Shown here: positions 1 to 5,798 of the stretch, one piece after another | Numbering within the stretch: the stretch's first letter is position 1 | Layout: the number at the start of each line of letters is the position of its first letter | DNA from: Acetobacteraceae bacterium | GTDB taxonomy: Bacteria; Pseudomonadota; Alphaproteobacteria; Acetobacterales; Acetobacteraceae | DNA: 7,446 bases | Direction: 5' to 3' | Assembly (NCBI GenBank): GCA_947478535.1 | Contig: CANJXD010000283.1 | Location: forward strand, 1-7,446 | Program-made: the position numbers and the translations under genes | Notes under the pieces: model-generated | Database searches by the model: none | What the model saw: the letters and a program-made list of their open reading frames with translations, nothing else | Told to the model about the DNA's origin: nothing

Positions 1-45
1 GTCTGGATCAACCCGCCTGCGCAGAAGCTGAAACTCCAAGCCTAA
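1..45 (+). CDS. possible C-terminal end of an unidentified protein (partial)
   Basis: Frame 1 is open from the first base and ends with TAA at 43-45, giving a 14-residue tail VWINPPAQKLKLQA. Eleven of the 14 codons end in G or C, as expected for coding sequence here. The stop overlaps the stop of the convergent cytochrome gene (TAG at 44-42 on the minus strand), a tight tail-to-tail arrangement. The piece is too short to assign to a family, and chance openness over 45 bases is quite possible, so this is a weak call. Confidence 0.3.
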   Translation, partial: VWINPPAQKLKLQA

Positions 46-893
46 TCTCGAAGACCGGCTGTCTCATTGGCGTTGACACGTTCCGGGCGCTCGACGAAAT
101 GGTGCTTCGTCACGGCGCCGAGATGCGCGAAAAGCGCCAGGTAGAACACCGCCGGCAGCACCAGATTGTGCAGCACGCCCACGGCAGCGGCAAATTGCGC
201 GTCAGGTGTCAGCAGACCGGTGACGGACCAGCCATAGATGTCCAGAGCATCGCCACGCCAGGCTGTGAGCAGAACGCCGGTGATGGGAAAGCCCAGCATG
301 AGCCCATAGAGGCCGAGATGCGTGGCGCGGGCCAACTGGCGCTGCAACGGGCTTGCATCGGCCCGCAGCGGCGGCGCGGGGCTTCGCCCCAGCCAAAGTA
401 CGCGCAGCACGACCAGCAGCAGCACCGTCAGGCCAAGCGTCTGGTGCATCGCTAGGAAGGCGCCGCGCTCCGGGTGATCCGCCGCCAGCACCGAGGTGAA
501 CAGCCCCATCGGCAGGAGGACCAGGATCAGGCTGCCGATGACCCAATGCGCATAGCGCGACACCCGGCCGAAGGCCGACGGCGTGTTACGCAAAGGCAGT
601 GGCTCATTCACCCGCCTCGTGGCCTGCGCCCAGACCGCCCAGAGCAGGAAAGCGGCCGCGGCCGCGGCAATCGCGGCCTGGGTGTTCAGGACGAGGGGCT
701 TGATGCGTTCGGTGAGCCCCGCATGTGAGGGGATGGCGGCGAAGGTGCCATCGAGATTGGCCAGGATGATCGACCACGAGATCATGACCAGGGACAGCGC
801 CGCCGTCAGCGTGCCGAGCGCGCGAAGAATGCGACTGGACTGGTTGAGGGTGAAGGCCAGAAACACGGCCAGGATGAGATAAAACTCTGTCAC
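42..893 (-). CDS. cytochrome b561-superfamily membrane protein with extra N-terminal membrane segments
   Basis: Likely an inner-membrane b-type cytochrome moving electrons between the quinone pool and a partner; the donor and acceptor are not evident. The C-terminal half (about residues 114-266 of 283) has the b561 pattern of four hydrophobic helices with histidines at the expected places: H116 in a YAHW motif, H150 in MHQTLG, H192 in ATHLGLY, and H242 and H257 in the last helix. These are candidate haem ligands. The family is usually about 170-190 residues. This protein has about 100 more at the N terminus, with hydrophobic stretches near residues 4-16, 26-45 and 73-89, so it is either a fused or an extended version. 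The GTG start at 893 is preferred because AAGGA lies 8 bases upstream; an in-frame ATG at 941 adds 16 charged, Cys/Arg-rich residues and has only a distant AGGG. The gene stands alone on its strand. Confidence 0.85.
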   Translation of the reverse strand: MTEFYLILAVFLAFTLNQSSRILRALGTLTAALSLVMISWSIILANLDGTFAAIPSHAGLTERIKPLVLNTQAAIAAAAAAFLLWAVWAQATRRVNEPLPLRNTPSAFGRVSRYAHWVIGSLILVLLPMGLFTSVLAADHPERGAFLAMHQTLGLTVLLLVVLRVLWLGRSPAPPLRADASPLQRQLARATHLGLYGLMLGFPITGVLLTAWRGDALDIYGWSVTGLLTPDAQFAAAVGVLHNLVLPAVFYLALFAHLGAVTKHHFVERPERVNANETAGLRD

Positions 894-901
894 GCATCGG
901 G

Positions 902-906
902 TCCTT
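902..906 (-). promoter_or_regulatory. ribosome binding site deciding the GTG start of the cytochrome gene
   Basis: On the minus strand this reads AAGGA, 8 bases before the GTG at 893-891. It is the reason for choosing GTG 893 over the in-frame ATG at 941. Confidence 0.6.
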
Positions 907-1011
907 CGGCCAATCGATCGTTCGCAGAGGTGTGGTTGCATTCGACATGCGCAACCCTGCGTGGAGAGCGGCGATTGCTGGCGATCATCGGCTTCGTGAT
1001 CCGGTTTAGCA

Positions 1012-1278
1012 TCACGGCACCCGCCGCTTCGTCACGCCCACGGACAGCGTCGCCGCTGCCAGATCGAACGTCGCGCCCGAGATGTTCCGTGTCATGACGC
1101 GCACGGTGTTGTTGGTCCAGGCAAAGGCGGTCAGGTCGATGAAGTGCGTCGCGCTGACCAGCGATGCCCGCGCCAGACCCCCCCGCCGAGACCCAGTCAC
1201 CGTCACATCGGTCAGCGCCGTGGCCCCGCTCGCGCGTGACGGCAGGTCCCACGACACCTCCGCCTTGAACTGCCGCAT
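1012..1278 (-). CDS. small beta-rich protein resembling phage/tail-type modules (88 aa)
   Basis: An 88-residue reading frame starting at ATG 1278-1276 and ending with TGA at 1014-1012. The sequence alternates Thr/Val/Ala-rich stretches (for example ATALTDVTVTGSRRG and ATFDLAAATLSVGV), typical of a small beta-sandwich. I associate this pattern with uncharacterised modules encoded by alphaproteobacterial prophages and tail-like loci, from memory of the family style rather than a search. There is no signal peptide, no membrane segment and no catalytic motif. The ATG lies only 6 bases after the stop of the upstream minus-strand frame, as in a phage-style operon. No other phage genes (terminase, portal, capsid, integrase) are in the window, so this may be an isolated remnant. 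Confidence 0.5.
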   Translation of the reverse strand: MRQFKAEVSWDLPSRASGATALTDVTVTGSRRGGLARASLVSATHFIDLTAFAWTNNTVRVMTRNISGATFDLAAATLSVGVTKRRVP

Positions 1279-1284
1279 CCCGAC

Positions 1285-1611
1285 CTACACCGACGGGCAG
1301 GCATAAAGCACCGCCGGCGCCGCCTCCGGCAGCCCGAACAAGCGCAGCGCCTCAAGCTCGATCTGGCCGTCGAAGCCAACGATTCGACCCTGTGCAAAGG
1401 CCACGCCCGCACCGGCCCATATCGTCTGCCGCCGGTTCAGCGATGCGTTGGCCATCACCGCACCAGCGTTCCACCCTTTCGCCGGGCTGTTCCACGGCAT
1501 GGTGGTGCCGGAGGCCAGCACGTCGCCGGCGATGTTCTCCCGGGAATTTCGTGATCCGCTCGAGCGCGGGAAGTGAGCCGCAACCTGCATGGGACGCGGC
1601 GCGCAACTCAC
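1285..1611 (-). CDS. uncharacterised protein, possible phage-type remnant, 5' part doubtful
   Basis: This frame ends with TAG at 1287-1285 and can start at ATG 1611. The last 80 or so residues look like a coherent globular protein: WNSPAKGWNAGAVMANASLN, then a stretch with NRRQTIW, VGFDGQIELEALRLFGLP, and a terminal LYACPSV. I do not recognise the family. The first 25 residues (rich in Pro, Ser and Arg) look less natural. In the neighbouring minus-strand frame the same DNA reads LPALERITKFPG just upstream of about position 1545, a more protein-like sequence, so a single-base frameshift near 1540-1547 may have broken the gene. There is no clear ribosome site for ATG 1611. It is followed after 6 bases by the 88-aa frame and is probably cotranscribed with it. 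Confidence 0.4.
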   Translation of the reverse strand: MSCAPRPMQVAAHFPRSSGSRNSRENIAGDVLASGTTMPWNSPAKGWNAGAVMANASLNRRQTIWAGAGVAFAQGRIVGFDGQIELEALRLFGLPEAAPAVLYACPSV

Positions 1612-1639
1612 CGCACGATGCTGCGTTCATTGAGTTGCG
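1602..1639. repeat. 9-bp perfect inverted repeat upstream of the Host_attach gene
   Basis: CGCAACTCA at 1602-1610 is exactly repeated as its reverse complement TGAGTTGCG at 1631-1639, with 20 bases between. Inside the loop, CGCA at 1612-1615 can pair with TGCG at 1622-1625, giving a nested hairpin. It lies 63-100 bases before the Host_attach ATG at 1702, where a promoter or operator would be expected, and at the 5' edge of the minus-strand frame that can start at 1611. It could be a dimeric regulator site, a leader hairpin, or a terminator-like hairpin between divergent units; the sequence alone does not decide. Confidence 0.5.
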
Positions 1640-1690
1640 GGCGGTTCGGAATCTCATTTGGGCTCGTTGCAACACCTTGCCCGCTTGCCT

Positions 1691-1696
1691 TAGGAG
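1691..1696 (+). promoter_or_regulatory. ribosome binding site of the Host_attach gene
   Basis: TAGGAG, with GGAG ending 5 bases before ATG 1702. It fixes the start there rather than at the in-frame ATG 1573, which would add 43 residues with no family resemblance. Confidence 0.75.
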
Positions 1697-1701
1697 CCAC
1701 C

Positions 1702-2106
1702 ATGCTGCTCTCAACTGACGCCTTCGTGGCCGTTGTCGACGGCGAAAAATTGAAGTTGTTCCGGAATGACGGTGAAAATGGCACGGCCAACCTCATCGCG
1801 ATGTCGGTACCGGATGTCGATCGCGACAACAAAGGCTCAGGCGCGCGGCATCATAGCAGCGCGGCCAACCCCGACGATAGCCAGCAGGACGAGGACGGTT
1901 TCGCGGCGGGAGTCGCCGAGATGTTGAACGCGCAGGTGCTAGCCGGACATATCGGCGCTCTCATTGTCATTGCCGCGCCGCGTACGTTGGGCGAGATGCG
2001 TAGGCACTACCACAAGGCGTTGTCCGCCAAGCTTGTGGGGGAGATCGCCAAGGACCTCACCGGGCATCCCCTCCACGATATCGAGAAGGCCGTTGCGAAC
2101 GCTTGA
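1702..2106 (+). CDS. Host_attach family protein (134 aa)
   Basis: A small cytoplasmic protein of the family annotated as 'protein required for attachment to host cells', known from Agrobacterium and widespread in alphaproteobacteria; its molecular function is poorly defined. Recognition rests on the N-terminal strand with VAVVDGEKLKLFRNDG (residues 9-24), the polar block from N43 with NKGSG followed by ANPDDSQQDED (55-65), the core strand IVIAAPRTLGEMR (88-100), and the YHKALSAKLVGEIAKDLTGH helix (103-122). The length matches the family's usual 130-150 residues, so it looks intact. There is no signal peptide or membrane segment. The start is set by TAGGAG 5 bases upstream. The first half is visibly less GC-biased (many AAA, AAT, GAA and TTG codons) than the operon to the right. 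It appears monocistronic, with an inverted repeat upstream and a strong hairpin downstream. Confidence 0.9.
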   Translation: MLLSTDAFVAVVDGEKLKLFRNDGENGTANLIAMSVPDVDRDNKGSGARHHSSAANPDDSQQDEDGFAAGVAEMLNAQVLAGHIGALIVIAAPRTLGEMRRHYHKALSAKLVGEIAKDLTGHPLHDIEKAVANA

Positions 2107-2113
2107 TTGACGA

Positions 2114-2153
2114 TGCGACGGCAAGCCTCAGCGGGAGACCGCGGCTTGTCGCA
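2114..2153 (+). terminator. hairpin with GAGA tetraloop just after the Host_attach stop
   Basis: Beginning 7 bases after the TGA, the segments TGCGA (2114-2118), CAAGCC (2122-2127) and GCGG (2131-2134) on the left pair perfectly with CCGC (2139-2142), GGCTTG (2143-2148) and TCGCA (2149-2153) on the right. The loop is GAGA (2135-2138), a GNRA tetraloop. Two 3-base bulges (CGG at 2119-2121, TCA at 2128-2130) lie on the left side only. That makes 15 pairs in total. No U-run follows, so it is not a textbook intrinsic terminator; it may be a 3'-end stabilising or pausing structure. The position fits an end-of-transcript role. Confidence 0.5.
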
Positions 2154-2367
2154 GGGCCGGCGCCTTGGGCGGCGGGCTCCGCATGTCGAGCATCTTGCGG
2201 CGCGCACGGCTCCAGCACGGGAACGAAGAGCCGCCGGCTATCGGCTCCGCGGATGAGCCTATACGCCAGCGTGAATTCATTGCCGAGTTGCCCGGCGAAC
2301 CGCACTCAGCTTTTCCCTGCCGTCCGCCGCTAGCCGATGCGTCCGTCAGCGCCTACGGCTTCTCCAC
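2154..2367. other. 214 bases with no recognisable gene
   Basis: This lies between the hairpin and the IS remnant. Both strands are partly open by virtue of GC content. A minus-strand stretch near 2230-2305 reads GNEFTLAYRLIRGADSRRLF, which looks protein-like, but it has no plausible start and continues antisense into the Host_attach gene. It may be decayed DNA left beside the insertion element. Confidence 0.4.
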
Positions 2368-2723
2368 CCGCAGACGGCCTCAACCCTTCAGCGTCTTCAT
2401 GAAGCTCTCGCCCTTGGCGTTGTCATATGGATTGCCCCGGCGGCTCATCGAGCCGGTCAGGCCGTGGGCGGCCAGCAGCGCACGATAGGTCTCGGACGCC
2501 TATTGCGATCCACGGTCCGAATGATGAATGCAGCCCAGGGGTGGGCTGCGGCCTCGGATCACCGCCTTGAGCACGGCGACGGCGATGCGGGCATCCATCG
2601 ACCCGCTGATGGCATAGCCCACGACCTTGCTCGTCCAGGCGTCGACGATGGCGGCCAGGCAGACGAAGCCCCCGGGAATGGCGACGCAGGTCGCGCGCCG
2701 CTGTGCGACCGATGCTTCGTCAT
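2368..2723 (-). pseudogene. IS3-family transposase pseudogene (OrfA start fused to OrfB integrase core)
   Basis: What remains of the rve/DDE integrase core is clear on the minus strand: GFVCLAAIVDAWTSKVVGYA, then SMDARIAVAVLKAVIRG, GCIHHSDRGSQ with the second catalytic Asp, and after a break GSMSRRGNPYDNAKGESFMK with the catalytic Glu. Three lesions are visible. First, the OrfA start at 2723 runs after a few codons into OrfB sequence in another frame near 2700-2710, removing the rest of OrfA and the first half of OrfB including the first catalytic Asp. Second, TAG at 2502-2500 replaces the Tyr codon expected after DRGSQ. Third, an extra G near 2384-2386 (AAGGGTTGAG) shifts the frame and creates a TGA at 2382-2380, where the shifted frame would read the expected VEAV. 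No active transposase can be made. Confidence 0.85.
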
Positions 2724-2764
2724 GACTTCCATCCTCCGGAAGCCCAACCAGGGGGGTCAATTCA
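2368..2764 (-). mobile_element. remnant of an IS3-family insertion sequence
   Basis: About 400 bases, against the usual 1.2-1.5 kb for the family. On the minus strand the presumed left end starts at 2764 with TGAATTGACCCCCCTGG, followed by GGAGG and an ATG at 2723 that opens an OrfA-like start (MTKHRSHS). It then jumps directly into the middle of OrfB. The other end is lost: resemblance to the transposase stops near 2368 and no matching inverted repeat or target duplication is visible. The element is therefore internally deleted and truncated, and cannot move on its own. Confidence 0.75.
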
Positions 2765-3070
2765 AATCGCCCATCCTGTCCACCCCCAGGGGCGCACTCC
2801 ATCTACGCAACAAGCGGAATCGCCGGACGAGCCTTGGATGCATGTTGTGTGCCGGCGGAGCGGCTGATAGCCTTTTGAGGCACCGAAGCGAGAATGCACG
2901 CAATGGCGCCGTGGTACGGAGATGCAGCCCGACTGGGGCGCCGCCCAGGGGTTGAAGCCCTGACCTGCGCGGCCGCTGGCTTGGGCGCGCGCAGCGCGGG
3001 GGCCCGTGATCCCATCGTGGCGCCGCCGCTTCCTCCGCGCTGCTTGAACACCGGGGCTTTCGATTCACGA
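2765..3070. other. 306 bases without a recognised gene, likely leader of the hydrolase operon
   Basis: This separates the IS remnant from the first hydrolase. The frame of that hydrolase is open back to an ATG at 2894, but the 59 extra residues are Ala/Arg/Gly-rich, have no counterpart in the two paralogs and lack a ribosome site, so I treat them as untranslated. No convincing -35/-10 pair was found. If the operon has its own promoter inside the window, it should lie here. Confidence 0.4.
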
Positions 3071-4225
3071 GTGTCGGAAGCGCCGTACCAGGGTACCGCC
3101 CCCTATGCGATTGAAGGCGCCTGCGATGCGCGATTCGCATCCCTGCGCGAGGCCTTTGCCGCCGGCTTCGCCGCCCCTGCGGCACAGCGGGAAACCGGCG
3201 CTGCGCTCTGCGTCATTTTGGGCGGGCGTGTCGTCGTGGATCTCTGGGGCGGGTACCGCGACGCGACCGAAGGCTTGCCCTGGCAGCGTGGGACGCGCGT
3301 GAACATGATGTCCGTCGGCAAGGCCATGCTGGCGCTCACCGTGCACATTCTGGCGGATCGGGGTGCGCTGGACCTCGATGCGCCGGTGGCACGCCTGTGG
3401 CCCGAATTCGCCGCATCGGGCAAGCAGGATCTGCGGCTGCGCTGGCTGCTGGACCACCGGGCGGGCCTGCCCCATGCGGCGGGGGCGGCGGCGGGCGAGG
3501 CCCATGACTGGGATAGCATGGTCGCGCGCCTCGCGGCGCAGGCGCCGCTGTGGGAGCCTGGCACGACGCCCTGCTATCACACCCTCACCTACGGCTTCCT
3601 GCTGGGTGAGGTGGTGCGCCGCGCCACCGGCCTGCGCTTTGCGGATGCATTCCGGCGAATGGTCGCCGCCCCGCTCGATGCGGCTTATGGCTTCTGCCTG
3701 GATGCCGGCGAACAGGCCGAATGCGCCACCTTCTTCCTGCCACCAGGCGGGGCGGCCGGACCGGGCAGCCTGGCGTCGAAGGCCCATGCGGGCCTCGACA
3801 CGACGGAGGATCGCAACAGCGCGGCGCATCGGGCGGCGGAACTCTATGCCGTGAACGGCCACGGCACGGTGCGCGGCATCGCACGCATCTATGCCGCCTT
3901 GGCCGCGGGCGGCACGCTGGATGGTGTACGGCTGCTGTCGGGCGAGGCACTTTCGCGCGCCACCGCCGAGCAATGGCGCGGCGCCGAGGCCCTGACCGGC
4001 AAGGCGTCGCGCATGGCCCTCGGATTTCGCCTGCCTGACGCGAATACTATGGTTGGGCCAGGCCCACGCGCCTTCGGTCATGGCGGGCGCGGTGGCGCCA
4101 TCGCCTTCGCGGACCCCGACCTGCAACTGGCCTTCGCCTATGCGCCGGGCCGCGCCTTTCCTGGTGGCAGCGGCGAAAGTCCGCATGCCCGCCGCATGAG
4201 GGATGCCATCCATGCCTGTCTGTAA
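3071..4225 (+). CDS. serine hydrolase 1, beta-lactamase/family VIII esterase fold (384 aa)
   Basis: A cytoplasmic serine hydrolase of the AmpC/EstB superfamily (COG1680 type), close in motif style to mycobacterial LipP/LipE-like esterases. Expected chemistry is hydrolysis of an ester, or less likely an amide or beta-lactam, through an acyl-serine. Visible signatures: VVVDLWGGYRD (54-64); nucleophile motif S81-V-G-K84; LDLDAPVARLWPEF (100-113); LLDHRAGLP (126-134); the catalytic Tyr in YHTLTYGFLLGE (Y169); NGHGT (262-266); and FGHGGRGGA with H337 in place of the KTG box. No signal peptide. GTG 3071 is chosen because it gives a length matching paralog 2 (380 aa) and starts just before the conserved block (IEGACDARF), but no good ribosome site supports it. 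SVGK differs from SVAK in both paralogs. It overlaps the binding-protein gene by 14 bases at its 3' end. Substrate unknown. Confidence 0.85.
   Translation: MSEAPYQGTAPYAIEGACDARFASLREAFAAGFAAPAAQRETGAALCVILGGRVVVDLWGGYRDATEGLPWQRGTRVNMMSVGKAMLALTVHILADRGALDLDAPVARLWPEFAASGKQDLRLRWLLDHRAGLPHAAGAAAGEAHDWDSMVARLAAQAPLWEPGTTPCYHTLTYGFLLGEVVRRATGLRFADAFRRMVAAPLDAAYGFCLDAGEQAECATFFLPPGGAAGPGSLASKAHAGLDTTEDRNSAAHRAAELYAVNGHGTVRGIARIYAALAAGGTLDGVRLLSGEALSRATAEQWRGAEALTGKASRMALGFRLPDANTMVGPGPRAFGHGGRGGAIAFADPDLQLAFAYAPGRAFPGGSGESPHARRMRDAIHACL
4198..4202 (+). promoter_or_regulatory. ribosome binding site deciding the binding-protein start
   Basis: GAGGG inside the end of hydrolase 1. It sits directly against ATG 4203 (zero spacing, unusable) but 9 bases before ATG 4212, which favours the latter as the start. 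Confidence 0.55.
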
Positions 4226-5798
4226 CGCACAACGCCGTCCGCTGGTCGGCATGATGGCCACCATCATGCTGGCCCTGTCAGGGGCCATGGCGGGGGCGCA
4301 GGACCTTCGCCTCGGCACGCGGCTACAATTGCCGACGATGGATCCGCATTTCTTCGGCACCTTCGCCACCGCCTCGTCCCACGCCGTCATCTGGGAAAGG
4401 CTGGTTGACCTGGACGACAAGGGCCGCCCGGTGCCCATGCTCGCCAGCGGTTGGCGCGTCATCGACGACCTCACCTGGGAATTCCCGTTGCGGCGCGGTG
4501 TCACCTTCCATGACGGCACGCCCTTCACCGCCGCCGATGTCGCCTATTCCTACGCCCGGCCAGGGCAACTGGAACGCAGCCCTTCGTCCTATGGCCGCTA
4601 CCTCGCCGGCACGACGCTGGAGGTGGTGGACGACCACACCGTGCGGGTCAGGACCGCCGCGCCGGCGCCCTTCCTTCTGCACGACCTCGCCTACATCTTC
4701 ATCGCTCCGTCGCGCCACGCGGAAGCCGCAACGACGCAGGCCTTCGACGAGGGCCGCTTCGTCATCGGCACCGGGCCGTACCGCTTCGTCGGCTGGGCGC
4801 GGAACGAGCGTCTGGACGTCGCGCGCTTCGACGGCCATCGCGACGGTCCCGCGCCCTGGGCGCGGGTGACGGAACGCGCCATCCCGCGTGATGCATCGCG
4901 CGTTGCCGCGCTGCTTGCGAACGACCTCGACGTGATCAGCACGCTGCCTGCGGGCGACATGGCCACGCTGCGGGCGAACCCGGCACTGCGCGTCTTCGCG
5001 GTTCCCTCCACCACCGTCCTCGCCATCGCGCTCGATAGTGTGCGCGATGCCTCGCCGCAGGTTACCGCGAAGGACGGCACTGCGTTGGCACGCAATCCGT
5101 TGCGCGACCGCCGTGTGCGGCAGGCATTGTCCCTGGCGATCAACCGGACCGCCATCGCCGACCGCGTGATGGCGGGCACCGCCGTTCCGGCCGGGCAGAT
5201 CACGCTTCCTGGGCTGGAAGGCGCCCATCCGCGCCTGCCGCCGGACCCCTACGACCCCGCCCGAGCGCAGGACCTTCTGCGTGAAGCCGGCTGGGCGGAC
5301 GGCTTCCGCATCGTGCTGAACGCCGATGCCGGAAGCTTCCTCAACGAGGCGGCGACCGCGCAGGCGATCGCGCAGTTCTGGACCCGCATCGGCCTGACGG
5401 TGGAGGTCGGAGCGGCGCCCGCGCAGGTCTATCTCGCCCAGGCCGGGCGACAGGAATACAGCGCCTTCCTGACCGCCCAGGGCGGCATCAACGCCGCCGT
5501 GCCGCTGCGCAGCCTGATCGCCAGCGTCGATCCCGCGCGCGGGCTCGGTTCCACCAACCGCAGTCGCTACAGCAACCCGACCTTCGACACCGTGCTGCGT
5601 CGCGCCTTCGCCGCAATGGACTTGGCCGAACGCCAGGGCCTGTACGAAGAGGCCGCAACCATCGCGGCGGAGGACGTCGCCGTGCTGCCGATCTTCCATG
5701 CCAGCAATACCGCCGCCAGCCGCGCCGGCATCGAGGTGAAGCTCTGGCCCGACCGGCGCTTCAACGCTTTGCTGGTCCGCCCCGCGCCACGCCAGTGA
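4212..5798 (+). CDS. periplasmic substrate-binding protein of a family 5 (peptide/oligopeptide type) ABC importer
   Basis: The extracytoplasmic receptor of an ABC importer of the DppA/OppA/NikA class; the ligand may be a peptide, opine, glycoside or metal chelate. Residues 1-29 form a Sec signal peptide: charged start with R8-R9, hydrophobic core about 11-25, and cleavage predicted after A27-G28-A29, before QD. There is no lipobox Cys, so it should be soluble in the periplasm. The mature start (LRLGTRLQLPTMDPHFFGTF) and the family block from L77 (LASGW, LTWEFPLRRGVTFHDG, F105-T-A-A-D-V) are typical, as are GTGPYRFVGW and NPLRDRRVRQALSLAINR further on. The 528-residue length is normal. Start choice: ATG 4212 has GAGGG 9 bases upstream. 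It overlaps hydrolase 1 by 14 bases, and its TGA overlaps the GTG of hydrolase 2. No permease or ATPase gene is in the window; they may lie downstream. Confidence 0.93.
   Translation: MPVCNAQRRPLVGMMATIMLALSGAMAGAQDLRLGTRLQLPTMDPHFFGTFATASSHAVIWERLVDLDDKGRPVPMLASGWRVIDDLTWEFPLRRGVTFHDGTPFTAADVAYSYARPGQLERSPSSYGRYLAGTTLEVVDDHTVRVRTAAPAPFLLHDLAYIFIAPSRHAEAATTQAFDEGRFVIGTGPYRFVGWARNERLDVARFDGHRDGPAPWARVTERAIPRDASRVAALLANDLDVISTLPAGDMATLRANPALRVFAVPSTTVLAIALDSVRDASPQVTAKDGTALARNPLRDRRVRQALSLAINRTAIADRVMAGTAVPAGQITLPGLEGAHPRLPPDPYDPARAQDLLREAGWADGFRIVLNADAGSFLNEAATAQAIAQFWTRIGLTVEVGAAPAQVYLAQAGRQEYSAFLTAQGGINAAVPLRSLIASVDPARGLGSTNRSRYSNPTFDTVLRRAFAAMDLAERQGLYEEAATIAAEDVAVLPIFHASNTAASRAGIEVKLWPDRRFNALLVRPAPRQ

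Noticed and set aside
99..954. Several plus-strand and alternative-frame open stretches over the cytochrome gene
   Set aside because: Compositions are Arg/Gln/His- or Ala/Arg-rich with no motifs, while the minus-strand frame shows a coherent membrane cytochrome.
1630..1658. TTGAGT with CTCATT 17 bases downstream as a possible promoter of the Host_attach gene
   Set aside because: The -10 candidate matches the consensus at only about two of six positions, too weak to call.
1573..1701. In-frame upstream ATG extending the Host_attach protein by 43 residues
   Set aside because: The family starts at the MLLSTDAFVAVVDG region and a good ribosome site (TAGGAG) precedes ATG 1702.
2057..2305. 82-codon minus-strand frame containing a protein-like stretch (EFTLAYRLIRGADSRRLF)
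   Set aside because: Its 3' part is antisense to the Host_attach gene and its hairpin, it lacks a ribosome site and I know no matching family; noted only as possible decayed DNA.
3065..4528. 487-codon open frame on the minus strand opposite hydrolase 1
   Set aside because: It is antisense to a clearly conserved gene; its product is Arg/Gly/Ala-rich without domains, as arises from GC-biased third positions.
4323..5699. 458-codon open frame on the minus strand opposite the binding protein
   Set aside because: Same reason: antisense shadow of a well-supported family 5 binding protein, no recognisable motif.
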